Below are positions 39,901-48,873 of a stretch of DNA of 64,000 bases, one piece after another. This stretch comes from Ampullaceana balthica (taxonomy: Eukaryota; Mollusca; Gastropoda; Lymnaeidae), in assembly GCA_944989445.1 (NCBI GenBank), contig CALYLW010000052.1, positions 469,058 through 533,057 on the forward strand, given 5' to 3'. The translations under genes were made by a program, and so were the position numbers. How positions within the stretch are numbered: position 1 is the first letter of the stretch; every line of letters begins with the position of its first letter. The notes beneath the pieces were generated by a model. That model searched no databases and was not told the DNA's origin. It saw only the letters and a program-made list of their open reading frames with translations.

Positions 39901-41479
39901 ACATACAAACTAAGATGTACTAACAAACATACAAACTAAGATGTACACACCAACATACAAACTAAGATGTACACACCAACATACAAACTAAGATGTACAC
40001 ACCAACATACAAACTAAGATGTACACACCAACATACAAACTAAGATGTACAAACTAAGATGTACACACCAACATACAAACTAAGATTTACACACCAACAT
40101 ACAAACTGAGATGTACACACCAACATACAAACTAAGATGTACACACCAACATACAAACTAAGATGTACTCACTAACATACAAACTAAGATGTACACACCA
40201 ACATACAAACTGAGATGTACACACCAACATACAAACTGAGATGTACACAACAACATACAAACTAAGATGTACACACCAACATACAAACTAAGATGTACAC
40301 ACCAACATACAAACTGAGATGTACTCACCAACATACAAACTAAGATGTACTCACCAACATACACACTAAGATGTACACACCAACATACAAACTGAGATGT
40401 ACTCACCTACATACAAACTAAGATGTACTCACCAACATACAAACTAAGATGTACTACTAACAACATACAAACTAAGATGTACACACCAACATACAAACTA
40501 AGATGTACTCACCAACATACAAACTAAGATGTACACACCAACATACAAACTAAGATGTACACACCAACATACAAACTAAGATGTACTCACCAACATACAA
40601 ACTAAGATGTACTACTAACAACATACAAACTAAGATGTACACACCAACATACAAACTAAGATGTACACACCAACATACAAACTGAGATGTACTCACCAAC
40701 ATACAAACTGAGATGTACTCACCAACATACAAACTAAGATGTACACACCAACATACAAACTAAGATGTACACACCAACATACAAACTAAGATGTACACAC
40801 CAACATACAAACTAAGATGTACACACCAACATACAAACTAAGATGTACACACCAACATACAAACTAAGATGTACACACCAACATACAAACTAAGATGTAC
40901 TACTAACAACATACAAACTAAGATGTACACACCAACATACAAGCTAAGATGTACACACCAACATACAAACTAAGATGTTCACACCAACATACAAACTAAG
41001 ATGTACTACTAACAACATACAAACTAAGATGCACACACCAACATACAAACTAAGATGCACACACCAACATACAAACTAAGATGCACACACCAACATACAA
41101 ACTAAGATGCACACAACAACATACAAACTAAGATGTACACACCAACATACAAACTAAGATGTACTCACAAACATACAAACTAAGATGTACTACTAACAAC
41201 ATACAAACTAAGATGTACTAACAAACATACAAACTAAGATGTACACACCAACATACAAACTAAGATGTACTCACCAATACCGAACATAACAGCCACTGCC
41301 AGCGATATGATCCAGCTGGTGGCCCCCTTGCCGCTGTCGAAGTGGTCAAGCCAGGACACGTACAGGACACTGAGGGCGTACATGGTCCCCACCACAAACA
41401 TGTGGATGAGGAACGAGCAGGTGACAATCACCCACCCCCACCCACCGTCCGGGATGTAGACTTCAGTAGGCGCCGCCAT
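24842..41479 (-). CDS. SLC16-type (monocarboxylate transporter-like) MFS transporter, complete 7-exon gene
   Basis: A plasma-membrane 12-helix transporter of the SLC16/MCT family; substrate unknown. Coding exons are 41479-41275, 31140-30997, 30497-29457, 28518-28362, 27721-27498, 25969-25844 and 24972-24842. They total 2,028 nt (675 residues plus stop). Every junction has AG/GT borders and compatible phases (1,1,1,2,1,1). The MCT signature PDGGWGW is at residues 10-16. The second signature (YFTTKRSIAMGISASG) starts at about residue 134. TM7 begins near residue 486, and the last helix ends just before LVLKRSQNNKPQ. Residues 193-484 form an unusually long cytosolic loop. Residues equivalent, by my alignment, to MCT1 Lys38, Asp302 and Arg306 are Tyr34, Asn533 and Lys537. 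This suggests an orphan-type member rather than a classic lactate/proton MCT. Confidence 0.93.
25844..25969 (-). CDS. MCT-like transporter exon 6 (TM10-TM11)
   Basis: 126 nt, phase 1 to phase 1. The acceptor is TTTGTTTTCAG and the donor GTAGGT. It encodes GAYVTLVPIVTVDLMG then VAEAFGLLLSFMGIATAFG, typical of the MCT C-terminal half. Confidence 0.91.
26012..26364. repeat. Long inverted repeat (about 127-bp arms, about 100-bp loop) in transporter intron 5
   Basis: Arms 26012-26138 and 26238-26364 are almost perfect reverse complements, including GACTAAAAACGTGGGGCGGG. They begin 43 bp upstream of the exon-6 acceptor. Partial further copies run on to about 26466. Probably a MITE-like fold-back insertion. 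Confidence 0.85.
26822..26925. repeat. 37-bp tandem array, 3 copies
   Basis: Units of GGGGAAAGCCCACTAGATAT plus GGAGGGTACA. Confidence 0.85.
27498..27721 (-). CDS. MCT-like transporter exon 5 (TM8-TM9)
   Basis: 224 nt, phase 2 to phase 1. The acceptor is TTGTTTATTTCAG and the donor GTAAGA. It encodes IKKDEAAMLISLYGAGNIFG and then KLFFGWLADRG, the typical TM8 and loop 8-9 pattern. Confidence 0.92.
28362..28518 (-). CDS. MCT-like transporter exon 4 (TM7)
   Basis: 157 nt, phase 1 to phase 2. The acceptor is AGATATTCAAG and the donor GTCAGT. It encodes ...LRLLHNPTFLLFGISNFLTN and ends VDRALDSG, matching TM7 of SLC16 proteins. Confidence 0.9.
29035..29300 (+). mobile_element. 3' fragment of LINE family A in transporter intron 3
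   Basis: Contains ATACAACCCTCAAATAGACA, CGAATTCGGATGTGGAATGG and CTTCTGTATAGAAGGAGCAT. Antisense to the host gene. Confidence 0.82.
29457..30497 (-). CDS. MCT-like transporter exon 3 (TM4-TM6 and long cytosolic loop)
   Basis: 1,041 nt, phase 1 to phase 1. It begins GTGAGCCYLPSVSMVAMYF, carries the second MCT signature, then TM6 and a hydrophilic loop of about 270 residues inside this one exon. The loop holds a Cys/Glu cluster (EKCEEKCEEVCRDRQ) and many Ser/Thr residues, and ends in an acidic run (DTDDDVIEEIG). SLC16 loops between TM6 and TM7 vary, but this is at the long end. Local GC content is clearly higher than in the flanks. Confidence 0.92.
30997..31140 (-). CDS. MCT-like transporter exon 2 (TM3 to start of TM4)
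   Basis: 144 nt, phase 1 to phase 1. The acceptor is CTGCTGCAG and the donor GTAACA. It encodes PIPAALSKRIGNRAVVIIG and the following helix ...VLVVTIGIIAG. The GPxxxxLxxRxGxRxV pattern is the normal TM2-TM3 loop of SLC16 proteins. Confidence 0.92.
31375..31552. repeat. 48-bp tandem array, about 3.7 copies, transporter intron 1
   Basis: Units with CAGCACAAGTTATTCTCATA and ACGAACTCACCAGACTACCA. On the transcribed strand each unit contains TCTGGTGAGTTCG, a good splice-donor match. Confidence 0.9.
31897..32025. repeat. 51-bp-arm hairpin made of tRNA-like (SINE head) sequence
   Basis: Arms 31897-31947 and 31975-32025 with a 27-bp loop. Each arm holds a 16-bp palindrome or near-palindrome around GGATCGATCCC, which fits a Pol III B box. 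The minus strand also reads TAGCGAAGT, an A-box-like motif. Confidence 0.82.
32745..32815. repeat. 20-bp tandem array, about 4 copies
   Basis: Units of AGATTCAGTCAGAAGTGTTC, last copies diverging. Confidence 0.85.
33247..33378. repeat. 20-bp tandem array interrupted by hAT copy B
   Basis: About seven units of TTACATGTTGCAATCATTAG. Two more follow the hAT insertion at 36720-36765, so the array was split. Confidence 0.88.
33581..34484 (+). mobile_element. hAT element nested in copy B
   Basis: 904 bp, ends CAGGGTTGCCA and TGGCAACCCTG, perfect duplication GGTCGAAT (33573-33580 and 34485-34492). TTGGCC-rich subterminal repeats. A 67-codon frame at 33871-34074 (LLDAIVRVRAELLF...) looks like the C-terminal tail of a transposase. 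Confidence 0.92.
34192..34390. mobile_element. 'CCGTCCATAAATGACG' element nested at third level
   Basis: Starts GCCGTCCATAAATGACGTCA and ends GTGCGTGACGTCATTTTT, inside the nested hAT. Confidence 0.7.
36331..36661. mobile_element. 'GGCCGTCCATAAATGA' element in hAT copy B
   Basis: Orthologous in position to 13133-13457 of copy A, so it was inserted before copies A and B separated. Confidence 0.7.
37635..41270. repeat. 26-bp minisatellite carrying the splice donor of transporter exon 1, about 140 copies
   Basis: Plus-strand unit ACACACCAACATACAAACTA plus AGATGT, with variants ACTCACC, ACAACTAACAAT and ACTACTAAC. On the transcribed strand each unit reads TTGGTGAGTACATCTTAG or TTGGTGTGTACATCTTAG. 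This is the same as the exon-1 boundary TTG|GTGAGTACATCTTAG at 41275/41274, so the real donor is the first unit of the array. A segment of about 840 bp is duplicated almost exactly with an offset of 1,788 bp (for example 37944 and 39732). Confidence 0.96.
41275..41479 (-). CDS. MCT-like transporter exon 1 (start codon, TM1-TM2)
   Basis: Starts MAAPTEVYIPDGGWGWVIV, with ATG in a good context (ACCTCCATGG). It encodes TM1 and the start of TM2 and ends ...VMFGIG in phase 1 at donor G|GTGAGT. A CCCAG acceptor-like site ends at 41486, seven bases before the ATG, so an upstream non-coding exon is likely. The donor is the last unit of the 26-bp minisatellite that fills the adjoining intron. Confidence 0.93.
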
Positions 41480-41643
41480 GGAGGTCTGGGATAATCAGAG
41501 TGGACAACGGTCAGATAAATAAAACATGGGGTCTGAAATAATCACAGTGGACAATGGTCAGATACATACAAAATGGGGACTGTGATAATCGAGGTTGGCA
41601 GCTGTCTTTTATAGATACTAATGTATAGTGTCTGTGTATATAC

Positions 41644-42689
41644 CAACGGTGGCCAAATGGCGGCCCGCGAGCTCTTCTGGGTTAACATTGCGGCACGCCA
41701 ACAATTTATGAAATTAAAATTTTTCATTTGAAATATATACTATCAAAAATTAATTATTTTTTTTTAAAATTATTTTTAAAAATAAATCTTTACCAAAACA
41801 AAGGTTTGAAAATAATTTGGGCTAAAGAAAGAAACAGCAAGCTTGCAGAGTTAAGGTCTGAAATGTGTCAGCAAAGAAAGTGTCACTTCAACCAAGACTA
41901 GTTATGCATCTGCTTGGAACATTTCTCGTGCTAAAGAACCTTATTCTGATGGGGACTTCATTAAGACGAATATCGAGTGCGGAATTTAAATAGTAGATCC
42001 AAATAGTTCCATATTTCGGATACTGGTAACACGAATTCCAATGTCACGCCACACCACTGAGTGACGTATGGTAGACATTAACGCTCATATTGAAAGAAAA
42101 ATTAGTAACAATTTTAAAAACTGTGTAGCATTCAGTTTGGGTCTCGAAGAATCAAAAAATATTCAAGATACACCACAATCGGCGGTGTTCCTTTGCACTG
42201 TTTCATTAGACGTGGCTGTAAGAATTCAGCTACCACTCTCGCATGCCAGAAGTGAAATATCCTCACCTTAAAAAGCTAGTTTCAGACTTATATCCATTTT
42301 CTGTATAACCTACTGATGTACTCTACAGATCAAATCAAAGCACCGTGCAGTAAATAGCAACCAGCCTCTGACAAAACTTCTTCGCACCACAACTACTATA
42401 GCTACCACAACTACTAGCTACCACAACTACTAGCTACAAACCAGATTAAAAGAAACTTGCTAGTTCAAAGGCTTCTCATCAGAATCATAACAATTCAGGT
42501 TCACTATAATTATGAGTCTAAATCAGTGTGTTTCTATTCATAAATTATATACATTTGTATTTAAATATTTGAATTATTTGTCTATGGTGTAGCTGTAAAG
42601 CATATATTTCTTAAACATACAATGCGGCTCTCGACAATTTTTTAAACTGCTAAAATGGCTCTCGGTTACTACGGGCCTGGCCACCCCTG
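41644..42689 (+). mobile_element. Deleted hAT element (GTF2IRD2/ZBED-like lineage)
   Basis: 1,046 bp, ends CAACGGTGGCC and GGCCACCCCTG, perfect 8-bp duplication GTATATAC (41636-41643 and 42690-42697). The interior at about 41820-42260 retains decayed transposase text such as SYASAWNISRAKE and the frame MVDINAHIERKISNNFKN, followed by FSLGLEESKNIQDT. Many stops; large deletions. Confidence 0.87.
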
Positions 42690-42897
42690 GTATATACTAA
42701 AATGGCTCTCGGTTACTACGGGTCGGGCCACCCCTGGTATATATTTTAGTACTAAAATGGCTCTCGGTTACTACGGGCCTGGCCACCCCTGGTATATACT
42801 AAAATGGCTCTCGGTTATTACGGGCCTGGCCACCCCTGGTATATACTAAAATGGCTCTCGGTTACTACGGGCCTGGCCACCCCTGGTATATACTAAG
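42651..42897. repeat. Tandem amplification of a hAT terminus plus its target site, about 5 copies
   Basis: A unit of about 47 bp (TGGCTCTCGGTTACTACGGG, then GGCCACCCCTGGTATATAC) is the hAT right terminus with its duplication. One unit has an extra 15 bp or so (TATTTTAGTAC). Confidence 0.9.
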
Positions 42898-43560
42898 ATG
42901 TACTAACAACAGTCTTACTAAATGAGAAACTATCATGGAATCCCCATGTCAATAAAGTTATTAAAAAATCAAACAAAACCTTAGGCTTTATAAAAAGAAA
43001 CTTTAACAAATGTAATGGAAATATAAAACTAAAATGCTACCTCACTTTGATGAGACCTGTACTAGAATATGCATCTTCTGTATGGGACCCATCCGCCAAA
43101 GAAAACATTGATAAACTAGAACAAATTCAAAAAAGAGCGCCCAGATTCATTACTGGAGAATATTCAAAACTGGCAAGAATAACACCATTAGTTAAATCAT
43201 TAAACCTTGAAACACTAGAGGATAGAAGAACCAAGAGCAAAGTAGTAATCATACATAAAGCAATTAATTCTAATTTAGAAATACAACACACAGATAACTT
43301 AATACAACCCTCAGATAGACATAAGGATAAAAACACCTTTCTTAGTCTGTATGCAAGAACAAACACATACAAATGTTCGTTCTTCCCGTCCGGAATTCGG
43401 GCGTGGAATGTTTGCCTGAAGAAACCAGGGAAACCAACACTTTATCAACATTTAAATCTCTAATAAAAATGCAGGACTAAACACAAATCGTAGATAAGCG
43501 TAGGACGCAATAATCTTCTGTATAGAAGGAGCGTCTGTAAAGAGATAAGATAAGATATAC
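42898..43560 (+). mobile_element. LINE family A, 3' part (best copy)
   Basis: Encodes the C-terminus of a CR1/jockey-like reverse-transcriptase ORF: LLNEKLSWNPHVNKVIKKSN, then LGFIKRNF, LMRPVLEYASSVWDP and a terminal SGIRAWNVCLKKPGKPTLYQ. The 3'UTR has TAGATAAGCGTAGGACGCAA and a GATAAGATAAGATA end. Upstream domains are absent (5' truncation). Other copies in the window: 4855, 22946, 29035, 58737 (antisense scrap) and 62135. Confidence 0.87.
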
Positions 43561-44201
43561 TGTGACGTACGATGTTAATGCGACTGCTACATTGAGGTGA
43601 GTAACACATAAAGTCCCTTCATAAGAAATTTAGAAAATAGATGTCGGGTTGATAGATTTAACTACAATATACAGGTATGTATATATAAAAACTTAACCGT
43701 TGGCCTTTCAAAATTTAAATTAAAAATATAAAAGCCCAGGTCATTCTGTAACGCTAAGGTACATATTCAGCTTTTTAAAAAAAAATTGAAAATATATACT
43801 TAAAATCATAACCGTTTTGGTTACGAGATTTACAGAGCGTGTAGTGTTTCTCGCCGTAAAATAGTATATGACGTCATTGTTTTAGCTTATATTTTAATTT
43901 TGGAAAAGGGATATATAATATAGAGAGAAATTTTATGAAAAATAAATCATTCTAATTAACTAAAATTTAATTATTCATTCTTTTTATTGAATTCATTCAC
44001 ATACCAATTTTTGGTTGTCGGACACACTGATTCGAACGCATGCAATAACATTCACGTTAGTTGGGCTTTTGAAAAAATTTGGCGCTGTAGGCGCCCCAGA
44101 AAAACCTAGTAATAATATAGTTGAAGAAGAGTTCAGCCTAGCTATATGTACAAACATCGCAATAGCAAAGATATATTTACAAATACCGCAAAGGTAAAGG
44201 T

Positions 44202-44485
44202 CAGTGCTACTCAAAGTGGTGGTCCAAGGACCGGTGCCGGTCCGTGGGCCATCCACCACCAGTCCGCAGAAGTTATCAAGAAATTACAGAAAAATATATT
44301 TATAATCCTCTATTTGCAACCATTAATACAAACACTAAATAAAATTTCAATTTTTCGGCAATAAGCACACAAAAATGAAACAGATAAATTAAGTCAATTA
44401 AAATTTCGCTATCACGTCAGTACAGGTAAAATAGTGTACATGTCTCCATGCCGGTCCGCCAATCTAAAAAGTTTGAGAAGCACTG
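44202..44485. mobile_element. hAT MITE 'CAGTGCTNCTCAAA'
   Basis: Ends CAGTGCTACTCAAAGTGG and GTTTGAGAAGCACTG; flanks GTAAAGGT and GTATAGAT (6/8) suggest an old 8-bp duplication. Confidence 0.7.
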
Positions 44486-44493
44486 GTATAGAT

Positions 44494-45330
44494 GGTAAGA
44501 GACTAAAGCAATTAATTAATACAAAAATTCGGCCAAGCTGCCATTACAAATACCACAACTGCAGTTAAATGACAATAATTTTTTTTTCAAAATGAACATA
44601 TTAAAAGAGTCAAACCAAGTCACTTTTATAAGTACTAGTACGGTAGTTCAAGCTTGAATCACTTTATCGTTAAAGAGGAAACGTTTCATTTACTAGCACG
44701 ACTACGGTAGTTACCATAACTCCTCAGCTGTAGAGTTTAATGTTCATGAATGGAATCAGAAGACAAATTCCACCGTACTAGATACACATGTGACATACGG
44801 GGCCTAACATTACAAGCCAATGAAAATGCCACCAGATAAAATTCTATCGATAACAGTGCAATATTGACACGAGACTAACATTGTGTTATATTGGTGACGG
44901 GGGAGCGGGGGGGGGGTAATGTGAAGTTAAAATGCAAACTCGTCGCATGTTTTGTTATTCTCGTTCTTCAAAAGTTATCGACTATTTCTACCTAGCCATC
45001 ATTTCTTCGAGATGACTAAGACCTAAGGCACAACTTCCCGTTCACACAGAAAGCTTGTCAGCTGTAAACTACGGCCTAAAGTACAACTAACTGTTCACAT
45101 AATACGCTTATGTAAGTTGTAAACTGCGGCCTCTCCCAATGCACTAACGACATTCTTCTTACTCCCAAGGCCACAACTTATTTAACCCTAACAACACCCG
45201 AAGGTCGTCTGTGTATGAGTTCAGGACATGCGAGTTACGTGTCGAGGTCGTGCGATCCGAGGCCCCGGCGAGGTTCAGCAATCTGCAGTTCAGCTCAGTA
45301 CAATGTTTATAGCGATAGAAACGATTTCTA
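44494..45330. other. Non-repetitive DNA upstream of the Tyr/Pro/Gly repeat frame
   Basis: Includes a G-run at about 44899-44920. No exon or clear promoter recognised. Confidence 0.4.
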
Positions 45331-46812
45331 ATGAGACGGAAAGTGGACGAGGCAACTGAGAGGAATCAGTCACACAATCCCAAATATTCGCAATCTTACC
45401 CAGCGTGCACTGGATACGCCCTTAACTACACTCCATACCCAGCATGCCCTGGATACGCCCTTAACTACACTCCATACCCAGCGTGCACTCGATACGCCCT
45501 TAACTACACTCCATACCAAGCGTGCCCTGGATACGCCCTTAACTACACTCCATACCCAGCGTGCCCTGGTTACGCCCTTAACAACACTCCATACCCAGCG
45601 TGCCCTGGATACGCCCTTAACTACACTTCATACCCAGCGGGCCCTGGATACGCCCTTAACTACACTCCATACCCAGCGGGCCCTGGACACACCCTTTACA
45701 CTCCATACCCAGCGGGCCCTAAATACGCCCTTAACTACACTCAATACCCAGCGGGCCCTGGACACACCCTTTACACTCCATACCCAGCGGGCCCTGGATA
45801 CGCCCTTTACACTCCATACCCAGCGGGCCCTGGATACGCCCTTAACTACACTCCATACCCAACGTACCCTGGATACGCCCTTTACACTCCATACCCAACG
45901 TACCCTGGATACGCCCTTTACACTCCATACCCAGCGGGCCCTAAATACGCCCTTAACTACACTCAATACCCAGCGGGCCCTGGACACACCCTTTACACTC
46001 CATACCCAGCGGGCCCTGGATACGCCCTTTACACTCCATACCCAGCGGGCCCTGGATACGCCCTTTACTACACTCCATACCCAACGTACCCTGGATACGC
46101 CCTTTACACTCCATACCCAGCGGTCCCTGGATACGCCCTGTACACTCCATACCCAGCGGGCCCTGGATACGCCCTTAACTACACTCCATACCCAACGTAC
46201 CCTGGATACGCCCTTTACACTCCATACCCAGCGGGCCCTGGATACGCCCTTAACTACACTCCATACCCAACCTACCCTGGATACGCCCTTTACACTCCAT
46301 ACCCAGCGGGCCCTGGATACGCCCTTTACACTCCATACCCAGCGGTCCCTGGATACGCCCTTTACACTCCATACCCAGCGGTCCCTGGATACGCCCTTTA
46401 CACTCCATACCCAACGTACCCTGGATACGCCCTTTACACTCCATACCCAGCGGTCCCTGGATACGCCCTGTACACTCCATACCCAGCGGGCCCTGGATAC
46501 GCCCTTAACTACACTCCATACCCAACGTACCCTGGATACGCCCTTTACACTCCATACCCAGCGGGCCCTGGATACGCCCTTAACTACACTCCATACCCAA
46601 CCTACCCTGGATACGCCCTTTACACTCCATACCCAGCGGGCCCTGGATACGCCCTTTACACTCCATACCCAGCGGTCCCTGGATACGCCCTTTACACTCC
46701 ATACCCAGCGGTCCCTGGATACGCCCTTTACACTCCATACCCAGCGGTCCCTGGATACGCCCTTTACACTCCATACCCAGCGGGTACAGATACGGATTTA
46801 GACCAACGTTAG
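45331..46812 (+). CDS. Open reading frame of a Tyr/Pro/Gly/Ala-rich tandem-repeat protein (uncertain)
   Basis: 493 codons from ATG to TAG without interruption. A non-repeat start (MRRKVDEATERNQSHNPKYS) leads into about 36 repeats of 12 residues (YPAGPGYALYTP) or 13 residues (YPAGPGYALNYTP), with variants ACP, AVP and TYP at one place. The end is AGTDTDLDQR. There is no signal peptide, membrane segment or Cys pattern beyond early ACP/ACT units. Every unit length change is a multiple of three, which keeps the frame. A block of about 330 bp is duplicated (about 46135 versus 46465). It could be a low-complexity structural or condensate-forming protein, or only a GC-rich minisatellite with a period divisible by three. 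No introns, homologue or promoter can be shown. Confidence 0.4.
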   Translation: MRRKVDEATERNQSHNPKYSQSYPACTGYALNYTPYPACPGYALNYTPYPACTRYALNYTPYQACPGYALNYTPYPACPGYALNNTPYPACPGYALNYTSYPAGPGYALNYTPYPAGPGHTLYTPYPAGPKYALNYTQYPAGPGHTLYTPYPAGPGYALYTPYPAGPGYALNYTPYPTYPGYALYTPYPTYPGYALYTPYPAGPKYALNYTQYPAGPGHTLYTPYPAGPGYALYTPYPAGPGYALYYTPYPTYPGYALYTPYPAVPGYALYTPYPAGPGYALNYTPYPTYPGYALYTPYPAGPGYALNYTPYPTYPGYALYTPYPAGPGYALYTPYPAVPGYALYTPYPAVPGYALYTPYPTYPGYALYTPYPAVPGYALYTPYPAGPGYALNYTPYPTYPGYALYTPYPAGPGYALNYTPYPTYPGYALYTPYPAGPGYALYTPYPAVPGYALYTPYPAVPGYALYTPYPAVPGYALYTPYPAGTDTDLDQR

Positions 46813-47454
46813 AAAAGGTTTTCTAAATGAGAAGTCATACGAATTTTAAAATAAATTAATTAATAGCTATAATTCATTAAAAAATATTTTCCCCATTCAA
46901 AGATTTGTTAAACACGGTGCAGGGTAGTTTGCCCTTGGCACCAACCATATTTAAAGAGTTGTTATGGGGTCAGTAACCCTCAAATACAGAATAAGTATTT
47001 CTTCATTTACATACAGGGTTTTATATTGATGTGAAGTCAAAGCAAACATCAATAATAGTCATAAAAAATGATAAGTACTACTTTTTTAAAGTATTAAAAA
47101 ATTACATAATTTAAAATATATGCTTGGTGTAACAGAGAGAAGACACTCTCAAAATAAAGATTAAAAGTAAAAGTCATTAGTTGAAATTAATAAATAAACA
47201 TAAAACGTTATTAAAAGTTGATGTTATAATTCATAGCCACACAATCTTTAATTTAATTGATTATATCCCCTCGAATGTAATTGTTTCTGTCTGGGAAAAT
47301 ATTTTTTCTTAAAATTTTTTTTTACATATATGTTTTAATATAATCATGATTGGTGATACTGAACTTGGTGGCAGTTAGGTGAATAGTAGGAATAGGAGTA
47401 ATTAAAGGGGTAAAACTTAATGTTTAAGTGTTTGTTTTATGTTGAGTGTATGTG

Positions 47455-47455
<1 letters not shown>
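46813..47455. other. AT-rich DNA, nothing recognised
   Basis: No frames or element ends seen. Confidence 0.5.
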
Positions 47456-47456
<1 letters not shown>

Positions 47457-47511
<55 letters not shown>

Positions 47512-47543
47512 CTCTGTGTGTGTGTGTGCGGGCGCGCGCGCGC
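47457..47543. repeat. Compound microsatellite (GA)n-(TG)n-(CG)n
   Basis: About 50 bp of GA, then TCTCTGTGTGTGTGTG and GCGGGCGCGCGCGCGCC. The alternating purine-pyrimidine part can form Z-DNA. Confidence 0.93.
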
Positions 47544-47676
47544 CAATGACATAACAGCGGAAATGATATGCCTCCAACCCACAATGCACTTTTTCTATCA
47601 GAAATTAATGAGTGAATTTCCTGGTGAACGGATTCCATTTTCCTTCCTGTCTCAGCTCCAGAACTCAATCTAAAGG

Positions 47677-47867
47677 CAGAGGCGTCACTAGGGAGGTGCG
47701 GGGGTTGCGGACCACGACGGGTGACACCATCACAAGCGGTGACAGCGAAGTCTGTATCTTCCCGTTAGTAGTCACTGGCAGACTCGGAGGAGTCTATGGG
47801 GTAAGTCGTGAGGGGGTGACACCATGAGCCATCGCACTGGGTGACACCAACCCTTGTCACGCCTCTG
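47677..47867. mobile_element. hAT-like MITE 'CAGAGGCGTCAC'
   Basis: 191 bp, ends CAGAGGCGTCACTAGGG and CCCTTGTCACGCCTCTG; duplications TCTAAAGG and ACTAAAGG (7/8). Confidence 0.82.
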
Positions 47868-48147
47868 ACTAAAGGTTCTCAGTGAGCCACCACCACACAC
47901 ACACAAACATATCCTGAACTCGAATTAAGCTCAATATTTCTACACAATAAGAGGCGCCAATTTTTTTTTAAATACGACACACACACACAAACATGACCAA
48001 AAAAAATGCGCTTAATTTTTTAAGACGGCTACACAAGGGCAGATCACGCACAACTTGACACGAACGACCTTGAGATAGGTGCTTTGAGTGGGAGACAATA
48101 AAGGGCAACAAGTGGACAATTAACTAGTTCAAACTGTGGACACGTAC

Positions 48148-48190
48148 CTGTTGACTCAGGACCAGGACGCACCCTCCTCATGCGTTGTTG
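48148..48190 (-). promoter_or_regulatory. Candidate non-coding 5' exon edge (strong splice donor) upstream of the MCT-like gene
   Basis: On the minus strand CAACAG|GTACGTG is a near-perfect splice donor with no open frame around it. It lies 6.7 kb upstream of an acceptor-like CCCAG just before the transporter ATG. The right-hand extent is not defined. Pure inference from splice consensus. Confidence 0.25.
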
Positions 48191-48606
48191 TCTGCTGGTG
48201 GGCTGCACCAAATCAATCAATTAGCACGACAGCTATTGCTCCACTTTCACCTTTTTTGTAATCGCCCGGACAGTATCACTTTGTTCTTTTATACTCTCCC
48301 TTTGGCACTCGCGTGTTTGTTTGTTACAGGTGAACTTACAAATCCAGGTGAAATCTCAAGGTCAGACGATTTGTTGTAAACCATACCACCGTGATCAATA
48401 GCAGCCCAGTGTTCAAATTCAGAGTGATTCGGGAATGTTCTTACTTACGGGTGGCGCTTAACTCCAGGGGTCAAGGACGTTTTACCCGTGGCCTGAATCA
48501 GCCATCAGTGCTTCCACCCGCCACTGCTGTAGTTTCTCTTTGTTCTTATCAGACCGACCAAACGAGTTGACTGAATGCTGGTAGGATCAAATGCTCCCAA
48601 AGTACA

Positions 48607-48730
48607 AACGACACGCCGTGACCCGGTTTGACACGCCGTGACCCAGTTTGACACGCCGTGACACGGTTCGACACGCCGTGACCCAGTTCGACACGCCGTG
48701 ACCCAGTTCGACACGTCGTGACCTGATTCT
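48607..48730. repeat. 20-bp tandem array, about 6 copies
   Basis: Units of ACACGCCGTGACCCAGTTTG or ...GTTCG, decaying at the right. Confidence 0.9.
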
Positions 48731-48873
48731 ACACGTCTTAGCCCGGTGAGACAAGTCCTGAGTTTTAAGCCTGTTTGCCCCGATAGCACTAAAGGGTGAC
48801 GCCACGTTGTCCGAGTGAGCGCAAATTGTAAAGAGTCCCGTGATACCGAAGCTTTGGTCATAACATTTTTTAT

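Noticed and set aside
38370..40732. Minus-strand frames with repeated STSQFVCWCVHLS text
   Set aside because: Fortuitous frames through the 26-bp intronic minisatellite.
37635..41270. CRISPR-like array
   Set aside because: Units are contiguous with no unique spacers, and the sequence is eukaryotic.
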